This document shows, piece after piece, positions 27,647-36,399 of a stretch of 64,000 nucleotides of DNA. Within the stretch, counting starts at the first letter, position 1, and every line of letters starts with the position of its first letter. The position numbers were made by a program, and so were the translations under genes. This DNA comes from Burkholderia pyrrocinia (GTDB taxonomy: Bacteria; Pseudomonadota; Gammaproteobacteria; Burkholderiales; Burkholderiaceae). The stretch spans positions 682,001 through 746,000 of the forward strand of contig NZ_CP024904.1 of the NCBI RefSeq assembly GCF_003330765.1, given 5' to 3'. A model generated the notes under the pieces. The model made no database searches. It was not told the origin of the DNA and was given only the letters and a program-made list of their open reading frames with translations.

Positions 27647-28522
27647 ATGACTATCGCCACGCCTTCGATCACCCATCACACCGCCACTGCGAACGGCATC
27701 CGCCAGCACTACATCGATGCCGGCAGCGGGCCGGTTGTCGTCCTGCTGCACGGCTTCCCGGAAACCAGCTTCGCGTGGCGTTTCCAGATCCCCGCACTCG
27801 CGCAGCGCTACCGCGTGATCGCGCCTGATCTGCGCGGCTACGGCGAAACCGACAAGCCGGCCGCCGGCTACGATAAACGCAACATGGCGCGCGACCTCGC
27901 CGGGCTGCTCGATGCGCTCGGCATCGGCCGCATCGCGCTCGTCGGGCACGATCGCGGCGCCCGCGTCGCGACGCGTTTCTCGAAGGATTTCCCCGAGCGC
28001 GTCGACCGGCTCGTCGTGATGGACAACGTACCGACGCGCATCGTCGCGGAGAATATGACCGCGCAAACCGCGCGCGCGTACTGGTTCTTCCTGTTCCACC
28101 AGGTGCCGGACCTGCCCGAAGCGTTGATCGCGGGCAAGGAAGCCGAGTGGCTGAGCTATTTCTTCTCCGACTGGTGCTACAACCCGCACGCGATCTCCGG
28201 CGATGCGTTCGACACGTACGTGCGCGCGTATCGACGCCCGGGCGCCGTGCGCGGTGCATTGGCCGACTATCGCGCGAATGCGGAGGACGTGAAGCAGGAT
28301 CTCGTCGACGCGGAGGTCCGGATCGCATGCCCGACCATGGCCATCTGGGGGGAGGATTTCTATGCGGTCGGCAAGATGTTCGACATGAAATCCGTCTGGG
28401 AAAGCATGGCGACGAACCTGCGAGCCGAGCCCATCGCGCAGTGCGGGCACCTGCCTCAGGAAGAGCAGCCGGAGCACGTGAACGCGCTGCTGCTCGACTT
28501 CCTGAAGCACTGGGAAGGCTGA
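27647..28522 (+). CDS. alpha/beta hydrolase, fluoroacetate-dehalogenase/epoxide-hydrolase-like
   Basis: The 291-residue protein has the oxyanion motif HGFPET (residues 35-40), the nucleophile elbow GHDRGA with Asp102, and a C-terminal CGHLPQEE with His268. Asp126 in VVMDNVP sits where the acid of fluoroacetate dehalogenases lies. Trp146 and Tyr208 fall where halide-binding residues occur; the halide histidine appears to be Tyr145. The enzyme would hydrolyse a haloacid or epoxide in the cytoplasm. No strong ribosome site is seen. The next gene, 39 bases on, is a frameshifted FAD monooxygenase. Confidence 0.85.
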   Translation: MTIATPSITHHTATANGIRQHYIDAGSGPVVVLLHGFPETSFAWRFQIPALAQRYRVIAPDLRGYGETDKPAAGYDKRNMARDLAGLLDALGIGRIALVGHDRGARVATRFSKDFPERVDRLVVMDNVPTRIVAENMTAQTARAYWFFLFHQVPDLPEALIAGKEAEWLSYFFSDWCYNPHAISGDAFDTYVRAYRRPGAVRGALADYRANAEDVKQDLVDAEVRIACPTMAIWGEDFYAVGKMFDMKSVWESMATNLRAEPIAQCGHLPQEEQPEHVNALLLDFLKHWEG

Positions 28523-28561
28523 ACCACCGCGCGCGTGACGGATCATCGGGAGGAAGGGATC

Positions 28562-29703
28562 ATGAGCGACGTTTCGGGCCCGCTGGCTGTCGTCATCGGC
28601 GGATCGGTGGGCGGGCTTTTCACGGCGACCGCACTGCGTGCGGCCGGATGGCGCGTGAAGGTATTCGAGCAATCGCCGAACGACCTGGACAGCCGCGGCG
28701 GCGGCATCGTGCTGCAGCCGCCGATCGAGCGCGCGTTCGCGTTCGGCCGCGTGCCCGTGCCGCGCGATGCGGGCGTCGATTCGATCGACCGGATCTACGT
28801 CGACGAACACGACCGGATCGTCCAACGCTACCCCATGCCGCAAACGCAGACCGCGTGGAACGTGATCTACACGGCCCTTAAGCGCGCGCTGCCCGCCGGC
28901 ATCGTGCATGCCGGCGTGTCGTTCGATCGGTTCGCGCAGGAAGGCGACCGCGTGACGGCGCATTTCACGGACGGCCGCATCGAGCAGGCCGACCTGCTGG
29001 TCGGCGCAGACGGCGGCCGCTCGAACGTTCGCGCACAACTGCTTCCCGAAGCACGGCCCGCGTATGCCGGTTATGTCGCGTGGCGCGGGCTTGTCGACGA
29101 GCATTTGCTTCCCGATACGGTGCTGCAGGTGCTGCGCGAGCGCTTCACGTTTCAACAAGGCGACGCGCATCTGTTCCTGACCTATCTGGTGCCCGGGCGC
29201 GACGGCGCGATCGAACCGGGCAAACGGCGCGTGAACTGGGTCTGGTACCGGCGGCTCGCGCAGGATCGCCTGCCGTCCCTGTTCCTGGCGCGGGACGGCA
29301 CGCAGCGTGACGGCTCGCTGCCGCCCGACGCGATGCGGGACGACAACCGGCTCGAACTCGTGGAGGCCGGCCGCCGGATGCTTGCGCCGACGCTCGCCGC
29401 CCTCGTCGATGCGACGCGCGCGCCGTTCGCCCAGGCGATCCTGGATCTCGCGGTCGAGCGCATGGCGTTCGGCCGCGTGGTGTTGCTCGGCGACGCAGCC
29501 TGCCTCGTGCGGCCGCATACGGCAGCCGGCGTCGCGAAAGCGGCGGAGAATGCGGTCGGTCTGCCGAGGCGCTGCGCGGCGCCGTGCGCGGGAGCGCATT
29601 CGACGCTGCGTTGTCGCGCTGGCAGGCCGCTCAGCTCGCGACCAACGCGTCGCTGTCCGAACTCGGCATCTCGCTCGGCACCCGGATCATGGGGAGCGCG
29701 TGA
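28562..29703 (+). pseudogene. FAD-dependent monooxygenase with a single-base frameshift
   Basis: The frame starts at ATG 28562 after GGGAGGAAGGG and encodes a flavin hydroxylase: GGSVGGLFTATAL, VGADGGRSNVR, and GDAACLVRPH followed by GVAKAAENAVGL. At about 29561-29563 the family pattern jumps frame. The main frame turns into arginine-rich nonsense, while a frame shifted by one base continues as AEALRGAV ... LSRWQAAQLATN ... GISLGTRIMGSA and stops at 29703, the expected length. One base seems to be missing in CTGCCGAG. This is either a real recent mutation or a sequencing error. If intact, it would be a 380-residue hydroxylase akin to the one at 3734. Confidence 0.85.
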
Positions 29704-29749
29704 CCGGAGCGCCGTGACTGCACCGGCGGCCGCGAACGGCAGGCGCATG

Positions 29750-30988
29750 TCAAAAGCGATGTGCGATGCCGACGGCGTCCACGAACTGCTGGTGCGAAGC
29801 CGACGGCGTCATCCCGTTGATCGATGCAACCGCGGACTGCCCGAGCGAATCGGTACCTGACGCACGCTGATAGACCGCGATCATGTAGACATCCGTGCGC
29901 TTCGACAGCGCATAGTGCACGCCGGCGTTAACCTGGTTGTAATGCGCACCGATCGCATCGGGCCCGCGTGCGAGCGTGTACGAATACGAGGCGCCGAGCG
30001 ACACGGCAGCGTCGATCCGGTAGCTGCCGTTGAGCTCGACCGTATTGAAGCTAGCGCTGCCGGCATAGCCACGCGGATTGGGTCCCGCGTCCGAGCCCAG
30101 CCCGACGAAGCGCGTATTCGTATAGGCCGCGCCGATCGTCGCGTTGCCGAGCGCATAGCTCGCACCGGCGCCGATCGTCTCCTCACGGCTCGCCGACGCG
30201 TAACCGGCCATGACGGGATTGCGCTCCGGTGCCGTCGCCGAGCCGAACGAACCGATATTGTTCACGGCGCTTCCGCCGCCGTTCGGCTGTCCGCCCCACA
30301 TCGACACGTTCGGCGCGGACGCATTGAGATAGCCGACGCCAATACGCAACGGACCGCCCACGTAGCCCGCTCCGGCCGCAACGACCTGGTTCCGGCCCAC
30401 GTGACCCGCGACACCGCCGAACCCATACATCGCACCGGCCGACCACCCGTGCCAGACGGGCGTCGCGATCTTTACCGTATTGTTCTGTCTCACGGTCAGG
30501 CCCAGATTGTCGATGTCGTCCGGATGGGCGGTAACGAAGCCGCCCCACTGGGATACCGTCGTGAGCGGCGCGAGATAGTCGACCACCGGCGAATATTGAC
30601 GGCCGAGCGTGACGCTGCCGAGCCGCTCGTTTGACACACCGACGAACGACTGGCGCCCAAACAGTGCACCGCCCTGTCCGAGCGAGCCATTCGCGACACT
30701 GAATCCATTCTCCAGCGTGAAAATCGCAAACGTTCCGGCACCCAGGTCTTCCCGCCCGCGAATGCCGAATCTGCTGCCAACGTATGCCGACGTCGTTGCG
30801 TCCTGAAGCGACACCTGCCGCTCGCCGCGAAGCGCCCCCGCCACTCTGCCAGACTGCGCATTGCTGACGAATACCACGTCGGGGTCGACGATCCCGTACA
30901 ACGTCACACCGCTCTGGGCCAACGCGCCGCATGCCCATCCAAGCGGCAAGGCGGCCGCGACTATCCGCATCTTTCTCTCGATCGACAT
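29750..30988 (-). CDS. Gram-negative general porin (OmpC-like)
   Basis: The 412-residue protein has a signal peptide ending GALAQS, then SGVTLYGIVD, the hallmark first strand of Burkholderia/Neisseria-type porins, and closes with the barrel-terminal GIAHRF. GREDLGAGTFAIFTLENGF and FGRQSFVGVS are typical inner strands. It would be a trimeric outer membrane channel for small hydrophilic solutes. GAGAGGAGAT before ATG at 30988 sets the start. It is convergent with the frameshifted monooxygenase. Confidence 0.95.
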   Translation of the reverse strand: MSIERKMRIVAAALPLGWACGALAQSGVTLYGIVDPDVVFVSNAQSGRVAGALRGERQVSLQDATTSAYVGSRFGIRGREDLGAGTFAIFTLENGFSVANGSLGQGGALFGRQSFVGVSNERLGSVTLGRQYSPVVDYLAPLTTVSQWGGFVTAHPDDIDNLGLTVRQNNTVKIATPVWHGWSAGAMYGFGGVAGHVGRNQVVAAGAGYVGGPLRIGVGYLNASAPNVSMWGGQPNGGGSAVNNIGSFGSATAPERNPVMAGYASASREETIGAGASYALGNATIGAAYTNTRFVGLGSDAGPNPRGYAGSASFNTVELNGSYRIDAAVSLGASYSYTLARGPDAIGAHYNQVNAGVHYALSKRTDVYMIAVYQRASGTDSLGQSAVASINGMTPSASHQQFVDAVGIAHRF

Positions 30989-31494
30989 ATCTCCTCTCTC
31001 GTTTGACTGGAAAATCCAACAGAACCGTCCGGCGCAACTGAATTCGAGTGAGTGCGCTCGGTAATCTATATGTAGTTCGAACGATAATTTTCAGTCGGAT
31101 GGCGCCAGGATTTTTTTGAAACATCCATGGACAGCCCACCTCTGCCAACCTCAAAACAGCCGACCGTGGCCTGTTTCCCTTGATGCATGAATATCCGCGA
31201 GACTTCCACCATCGCGCTGGTTCACCCGTGACCGCGAAGCGGTACGTGACCGATAGCTTCGAAACGGGAACATGGCGTCGACCGCCAACCTTAATTATCG
31301 TTTGATAAATTATAGCCGGCAGGCCATGCCCCAGGTGCGGATGCCGAGCCAGTGTTTACCCTTCCGCGTTTATTTAACGACGGGTGGGCACGCGCTCTGC
31401 GGAGCTTGGCCGGGTCTGGTCTGAAGAAATGTCTACGGAGAAACTTTCTGGCGTGGAAGCGTCCCGGGGACGATGAATCGCGCGCAAAAGAGCA
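30989..31494. other. 506-base non-coding region before the porin
   Basis: This stretch contains the porin promoter and leader. AACGATAATT at 31080-31089 recurs inverted at 31293-31302, where it forms part of the A/T-rich inverted repeat TTATC-GTTT-GATAA (31295-31308). These may be regulator sites. No convincing gene was seen. Confidence 0.45.
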
Positions 31495-31776
31495 TCAGTG
31501 CTCATCTGCCCGGTTCAAGAAAAACCGGATGTCGACCGTCTTCCAGATGCCTTCCGTGTTGAACGGGTCGTCGTGTACGAGGCGCCGTACTGCCTCGATA
31601 TCGTCCGCTTCGTAGAGAAACAGGCTCCCGCCTACCGAGCCGTCCGGATCGATGAGCGGCCCCGCAATCCGCGCCTTCAACGGTGAAGCGAGCAACCGCG
31701 CCTTATGCGCTGCAAAGTGGATTTGGCGCCGCTCCGCCATATCCGGGTGATCGAGGCAGTAAACGATGAAAAGCAT
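31495..31776 (-). CDS. YciI-family protein
   Basis: The 93-residue protein has the ferredoxin-like YciI fold. MLFIVYCLDHPD opens the first strand, and HFAAHKARLLAS carries the conserved histidine region. The PDGSVGGSLFLYEADD segment and the closing DPFNTEGIWKTVDIRFF are standard. Family members resemble muconolactone isomerase, and many have unknown roles in catabolic clusters. AAGGAG before ATG at 31776 fixes the start. The upstream gene on the same strand is a PcaD-like hydrolase, consistent with lactone chemistry. Confidence 0.9.
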   Translation of the reverse strand: MLFIVYCLDHPDMAERRQIHFAAHKARLLASPLKARIAGPLIDPDGSVGGSLFLYEADDIEAVRRLVHDDPFNTEGIWKTVDIRFFLNRADEH

Positions 31777-32018
31777 GTTATCTCCTTGGGGAAGGCGAAC
31801 CACCGGAGTGGCCGCCGGCACAGGGTGCATGACGACGCGCGGCGCTCACGGACACGCAATCGGCCGATCGGGCTGCGTCGCTCGCGATGGCTTGTCGATA
31901 TGACCGACGCGTAATACTCCTGAATACCATTCGGACGGCATTCTCGACCCGAGAACGGGTCGATGGCGATCACGAGCATGAACCGGGGCGCCCTGCCGGA
32001 TGGAAAGCATCGACGCAA

Positions 32019-32810
32019 TCAGCGTCCGTAGCGCAGCAGGAAGTCCCTCAGCTTCGGATTGACATCGTCAGCGTGAGTCAAATTCGGCGTATGTCCGGCA
32101 CCGGCCACACTCACCATCCCTTTGGAGTTCGGCAGCCTTTCGACAAGCGCCTCGCCGCAACGGAGCGGGATGGCTGCATCGGCATCGCCATGGAATACGA
32201 TCGACGCATGCGTGACCTCGCCGAGCCGCGACGTAATGTCGTCGCGCGACGTCAGCGCATCGACCGGGTATTCGAAATGCTCACGCGGCATGTTCAGCCA
32301 CTTGTCGAGCCACGCCGACGCGGGATAATCTGCACCGAGCAAGAACGCGGCAAGGTGCGCAGCAACGTTGGCCGCACCGTTGCGCGCCCACTCCGCCTTG
32401 AGTTCCTCGAACGAAGCGGTTACCACTGCGTCGTCGAGATCGCTTCGCGTCGCGATAAGCGCGAGCGCGCGGAACCTGGCGGGCTCGAGCAGCGCGGCGC
32501 GCATCGACACGAAGCCGCCCTGCGACATCCCTACCAGCGACGCCGACGCAATTTCAAGGTGATCGAGCAGCGCGATCAGATCGCGTGCCGAATCCCAGTA
32601 GCTGAACGCCTGATTGACCGGCCCCGTCGAACCGAAGCCGCGCTGATCCCAGACCACACAACGGAACGTGTCGTTCAGCGCGTCGATGTTCGGGCGAAAC
32701 ATTTCGCTATCCATCATGAATCCGTGACTGAAAACGATCGCCCGCGCGTCCTGCGGACCGGACTCCTCATAGGCAAAACGAATACCCTCGCGTTCAAACC
32801 ATGCCTTCAT
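32019..32810 (-). CDS. alpha/beta hydrolase (3-oxoadipate enol-lactonase-like)
   Basis: About 263 residues. The oxyanion segment FSHGFMMD, the strand WDQRGFGST, the nucleophile elbow GMSQGG, the acid in FHGDADAAIP and the histidine in GAGHTPN complete a Ser-Asp-His triad. The overall pattern is close to PcaD and related lactonases or esterases. AGAGAGG lies 6 bases before ATG at 32810. It is divergent from an AraC gene 290 bases away and precedes the YciI gene on the same strand. The lactone substrate is not identifiable. Confidence 0.88.
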   Translation of the reverse strand: MKAWFEREGIRFAYEESGPQDARAIVFSHGFMMDSEMFRPNIDALNDTFRCVVWDQRGFGSTGPVNQAFSYWDSARDLIALLDHLEIASASLVGMSQGGFVSMRAALLEPARFRALALIATRSDLDDAVVTASFEELKAEWARNGAANVAAHLAAFLLGADYPASAWLDKWLNMPREHFEYPVDALTSRDDITSRLGEVTHASIVFHGDADAAIPLRCGEALVERLPNSKGMVSVAGAGHTPNLTHADDVNPKLRDFLLRYGR

Positions 32811-33100
32811 CCTCAGCCTCTCTTCAACTCGCATTCATTCGGGCTGCGCCGTGCAGCCTGCTCTTGCCAAACTCTATCGTGCGAGCGGCCAGAGCGATGA
32901 TCGATTGAAGCGACGACTTACCGGATCGTCCGGATTTTTGATGCGATATGCATCGAGCATCGTGCAAGCCATGCATGCGATCTTTCCCGGATTGACGGGC
33001 TGTTGCGCATTTGATTAAGTACACGGCTTATGCGGACGTTCAAGCGACGTCTCTTTATTGCGACGGCACGCCAACCGCGGCGATATCGGAGAAGGTTGAC

Positions 33101-33970
33101 ATGGTGCTAGCAGCAATGGAATCAGAAAAGCCGGTCTGGATTCTGCAGGGGGAATTCGGCCGGGCCACGGTAAACTTCATCAGCCGGCCGCTTGTCGCTC
33201 ACGCGCACTCGCAGTACCAGTTCCTGTTCAAGCTCGGCGGCAGCAACTGTGACTTCAGGATGGGTGCTGAGGATTGCACACTGAGCGCCGACTCCGCCAT
33301 CTGCCTGAACCCATGGGTCGAGCACGCAAAATGCGCGAACAAGGACACACCGTCGTTGATCCTGTCGCTCGTGATCGAACCACCTTGGCTGCGCAAACAG
33401 CTCGGCCTGGCCGACGGTAGCCCGGCCGACATCTTCCCGCGCAGGCTTGTCGTCGTCACGCCGGAAGTGCAGCATCACGTCGACCGCCTGGCGGCCGCCA
33501 TCACGAATCATCTCGTTGCGCAGGACGCGGGCTGCCTGCCGATCCTCGAGGATCTCGTCACGGCGCTCGGGCGCGACTTTGCCGATCCGGAGCTGACGAC
33601 GCGCATCGCGCCGTCGACACGCCCGGTAGACTTCAGAATCCGCAAGGCGCTCGACTTCATCAAGCGCACGCCGTCCGCGAACGCGACGGTCACGCAGGTC
33701 GCCGCCGAGGTTGGGCTGTCGAGGTCGCGTTTTTTCGAGCAGTTCCGGCGCTGCATGGGCATCTCGCCGCAGCACTATATCGACTGGGTCCGGATGTCGC
33801 ACGCGATCCGGCTGCTCGCGGAGAGTAGCCGGCCGCTCGCCGACATCGCGGACGAGCTCGGCTTCGAGGAGCATAGCCACTTCACTCGCTTCTTTGCGCA
33901 GCACATGGGTGTGCCGCCGAGTGATTTTCGGCGGCATTCAGTCACGCTCGATCTCGCGCGATTCGACTGA
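33101..33970 (+). CDS. AraC-family transcriptional regulator
   Basis: About 289 residues. The N-terminal half is a cupin-like effector domain (HAHSQYQFLFKLGG and a later LNPWVEHA). The C-terminal 100 residues hold the two AraC helix-turn-helix units (AAEVGLSRSRFFEQFRR and ELGFEEHSHFTRFFAQ). ATG at 33101, with GGAGAAGG 5 bases before it, is preferred over the open frame from 33011. It is divergent from the lactonase-like gene and convergent with the FAH-family gene, so the nearby catabolic operons are candidate targets. Confidence 0.9.
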   Translation: MVLAAMESEKPVWILQGEFGRATVNFISRPLVAHAHSQYQFLFKLGGSNCDFRMGAEDCTLSADSAICLNPWVEHAKCANKDTPSLILSLVIEPPWLRKQLGLADGSPADIFPRRLVVVTPEVQHHVDRLAAAITNHLVAQDAGCLPILEDLVTALGRDFADPELTTRIAPSTRPVDFRIRKALDFIKRTPSANATVTQVAAEVGLSRSRFFEQFRRCMGISPQHYIDWVRMSHAIRLLAESSRPLADIADELGFEEHSHFTRFFAQHMGVPPSDFRRHSVTLDLARFD

Positions 33971-33986
33971 CCGGCGCGGTCGGTCC

Positions 33987-34016
33987 GCCGCATGCGCGCG
34001 AATACGCGCATGCGGC
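33987..34016. terminator. bidirectional terminator hairpin
   Basis: A perfect 12-bp stem (GCCGCATGCGCG paired with CGCGCATGCGGC) and a 6-nt loop lie in the 51-base gap between the convergent AraC gene and FAH-family gene. It has no T tract, but its position and strength fit a shared terminator. Confidence 0.65.
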
Positions 34017-34021
34017 GCAGG

Positions 34022-34954
34022 TCAGGCCAACAGGTCCGACGGATCGGCGACCACCGGATTTCCCAGCACGCCCAGTCCGTCGATCTCGATTTCAACCCAG
34101 TCGCCCGGACGCATGTGCACGAGACCCGGCGTCGGAAACGGTCCGTACTGCCGCGACAGGTCATTCCCTTCGATGTCGTCCGGCGCCGGCTTCAGCGCGC
34201 CCGGCGTGCCCATCGCGATCAGGTCGCCGGGTCGCAACCGATAGCCGCGGCTCAGATAGCTGACCGTGCGCGCAACGTTGACCAGCATGTCGTCGAGCGG
34301 CGCACGCTGTCGGACAATGCCGTTGATTCGCGTGAGCACCGTGCGCTTCGACGGATCGCCGAACTCGTCCGATGTCATCAGCCATGGGCCGTAAGACCCC
34401 GAAGCTTCGAAACATTTGCCGAGGCCGAATTGACGGTTGTGCACCTGGTATTCGCGCACCGAACCCTCATTCAGGCAGGTGTAGCCCGCGACGTGTTCCA
34501 GTGCGCGCTCGACGGGGATGTAGCGTCCTGGCTTGCCGATGATCACACCGAGCTCGCCCTCATAGTCGAATGCACGCGCAACGGCTTCCGGCGGTGCGAC
34601 GATCGGCTCACCCGCGCCGACGTACGACGCGGCCGTGCGCAAGAACAGATGCGGATAGTCGGGATTCGTTTGCAAGCCTGTCTCGGCGATGTGGCTCTTG
34701 AAGTTCAGTGCGAGTGCCCACATCGCGTTCGGCCGGTCGAGGAACGGCTTCAGCGTCACGGACGAGACCAGTCGATTGCCGGTCTTGCCGGCCGCTGACG
34801 CACGCAGGCGCTCGAGCCCGTCGTCCATCGCGAGGATATCGATCAGGCTCGCGGGCAGATCCGGTGCAATTTCCGCAACGGGGACGAAATGCGTATCGCT
34901 GGTGATGACGCCGAGCGCTTTATCGCCCACGTCCGAGTAAGCAATGATTTTCAT
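34022..34954 (-). CDS. fumarylacetoacetate hydrolase family protein
   Basis: The 310-residue protein carries the FAH fold: AFDYEGELGVIIGKPG holds the metal-binding acid residues, SYGPWLMTSDEFGDP follows, and RPGDLIAMGTPGAL closes the domain. The usual DVSARD segment reads EGSVRE here, a conservative change at a metal ligand. Members hydrate or cleave acylpyruvates and ring-cleavage products in the cytoplasm. It lies 48 bases after the AAHS-type transporter gene in the same operon. No strong ribosome site was seen. The substrate is unknown. Confidence 0.9.
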   Translation of the reverse strand: MKIIAYSDVGDKALGVITSDTHFVPVAEIAPDLPASLIDILAMDDGLERLRASAAGKTGNRLVSSVTLKPFLDRPNAMWALALNFKSHIAETGLQTNPDYPHLFLRTAASYVGAGEPIVAPPEAVARAFDYEGELGVIIGKPGRYIPVERALEHVAGYTCLNEGSVREYQVHNRQFGLGKCFEASGSYGPWLMTSDEFGDPSKRTVLTRINGIVRQRAPLDDMLVNVARTVSYLSRGYRLRPGDLIAMGTPGALKPAPDDIEGNDLSRQYGPFPTPGLVHMRPGDWVEIEIDGLGVLGNPVVADPSDLLA

Positions 34955-35002
34955 GATTGAGCGTGATTCCGCAAGTTTCCAGGAAGACGTGTCGAGAATG
35001 AT

Positions 35003-36304
35003 TCAGTGCCCGGCCGGCGCGCCACCTATCGCCGATTCGCGACTGGCAGCGCGGCGGCCGATGATCGTCAGCAAGCCGAGCGCAGCGATCGCGGCGATCG
35101 CCGGCACAACAGCGACGAGTATGATGTTGCGCGGGTCCCAACCTGTCGCGAGAAGCGCCCCGCCGATCGCAGGGCCGACGAATGAACCGATCCGCCCGAT
35201 TGCATGACCCCAGCCGACTCCGGTCGCGCGGATGCCCGGCGGATAAAACGCGACCGCAAGCGCCGTCTGGCCCATGATCCCGTTGACGAGCCCCGCACCG
35301 ATCACGCCGATCGACAACAGCACGGCCGGCGGCGACAACGTGGCCTGGCTCAGCACCGCGATGCCGGCAATCACGCAGACGATCCCCACCGCCAGCGCCG
35401 ACTTCACGCGCAACCTCCCGGTAACCGTCATCGCGGTGACCGCAGCCGTCATCAGCAGGTTGCCGCTCAATCCGCCGACACTGAACGCGGCCATGCCGGC
35501 CGGTGCTCGATCGAGTGAAAAGCCGAACGAGAGAAGCATGGTCGGGAGCCAGAACAGCAGTGCGTAGACGTCCATGAAGATCAGGAACGAGAACAGCCAC
35601 AGCACGCCGGTATAGCCTGCTCGGCCGTCCGCGAACAGCGCGCGCACCGGACTCGCCACCTGCCGTTCCGGATTCTGCGCACCTGTTGCCGTAGATGCGA
35701 CCGCGGGCAGGATGCGGAAGAACGCAGGCGCGACCGCAAACGGCAAGATGCCGCCGACCAGGAACACCGACTGCCAGCCGAAACGGTGCATCAACGGGCC
35801 GCCGATCAGCCCGCCGATCACGGCGCCGACCGACATGCCGGTCGTCACCAGCACCGACGCGGCGACCTTGTGCTTCGCGCCGATGATCGCCGCCGAGGCG
35901 GTGATCGCGATCGGCAGCGCCGCCCCCAGCCCGATTGCCGCGAGGACACGCATCACCGACAGTAGCGCGACGCTGCTCGCATGCATCGTGAGCAGTGTGC
36001 AGCCGCCGAACAGTGCGACGCTTGCCAGCCCGACCGCGCGATGTCCGAAGCGATTGGCGAGCGAGCCCGTGATGATGAAGCCGATCGCCGCGCCGACATT
36101 CGTCGCGACGAATACCGGTGTGAAAGCGGCCGGCGCGAGATGCCAGTCCCGAGCCAGCGTCGGAACGACGAACGAGATCGACGTCGTGTTGAAGCCGTCG
36201 AGAACGACGACGAGAAAGCAAACGAGCAGTGCGATTGCTCGGCTCACTCCGCCGACCTCCGACGTGCCGGTGTCGACCGCGGTCTTTTGATCATTCAGTT
36301 TCAC
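35003..36304 (-). CDS. MFS transporter, aromatic acid:proton symporter (AAHS) type
   Basis: The 433-residue protein has 12 predicted helices. An early LDGFNTTSISFVVPTL resembles the DG-containing first helix of the AAHS family (PcaK, BenK), which imports benzoate-like acids. GTG at 36304, with AGGAGG 7 bases upstream, gives a start that fits the family; the open frame continues upstream. It lies between the acetamidase-family gene and the FAH-family gene, so it probably imports the substrate that these enzymes process. Confidence 0.88.
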   Translation of the reverse strand: MKLNDQKTAVDTGTSEVGGVSRAIALLVCFLVVVLDGFNTTSISFVVPTLARDWHLAPAAFTPVFVATNVGAAIGFIITGSLANRFGHRAVGLASVALFGGCTLLTMHASSVALLSVMRVLAAIGLGAALPIAITASAAIIGAKHKVAASVLVTTGMSVGAVIGGLIGGPLMHRFGWQSVFLVGGILPFAVAPAFFRILPAVASTATGAQNPERQVASPVRALFADGRAGYTGVLWLFSFLIFMDVYALLFWLPTMLLSFGFSLDRAPAGMAAFSVGGLSGNLLMTAAVTAMTVTGRLRVKSALAVGIVCVIAGIAVLSQATLSPPAVLLSIGVIGAGLVNGIMGQTALAVAFYPPGIRATGVGWGHAIGRIGSFVGPAIGGALLATGWDPRNIILVAVVPAIAAIAALGLLTIIGRRAASRESAIGGAPAGH

Positions 36305-36399
36305 TACGCAACCTCCTGTGGCACGCGCGATCCGGTTCGCCGTGAAGCACGGACCTGGATCGTGCGGCCGCTCGTTCCAAAGCCGTCGAGAACGTGCGC

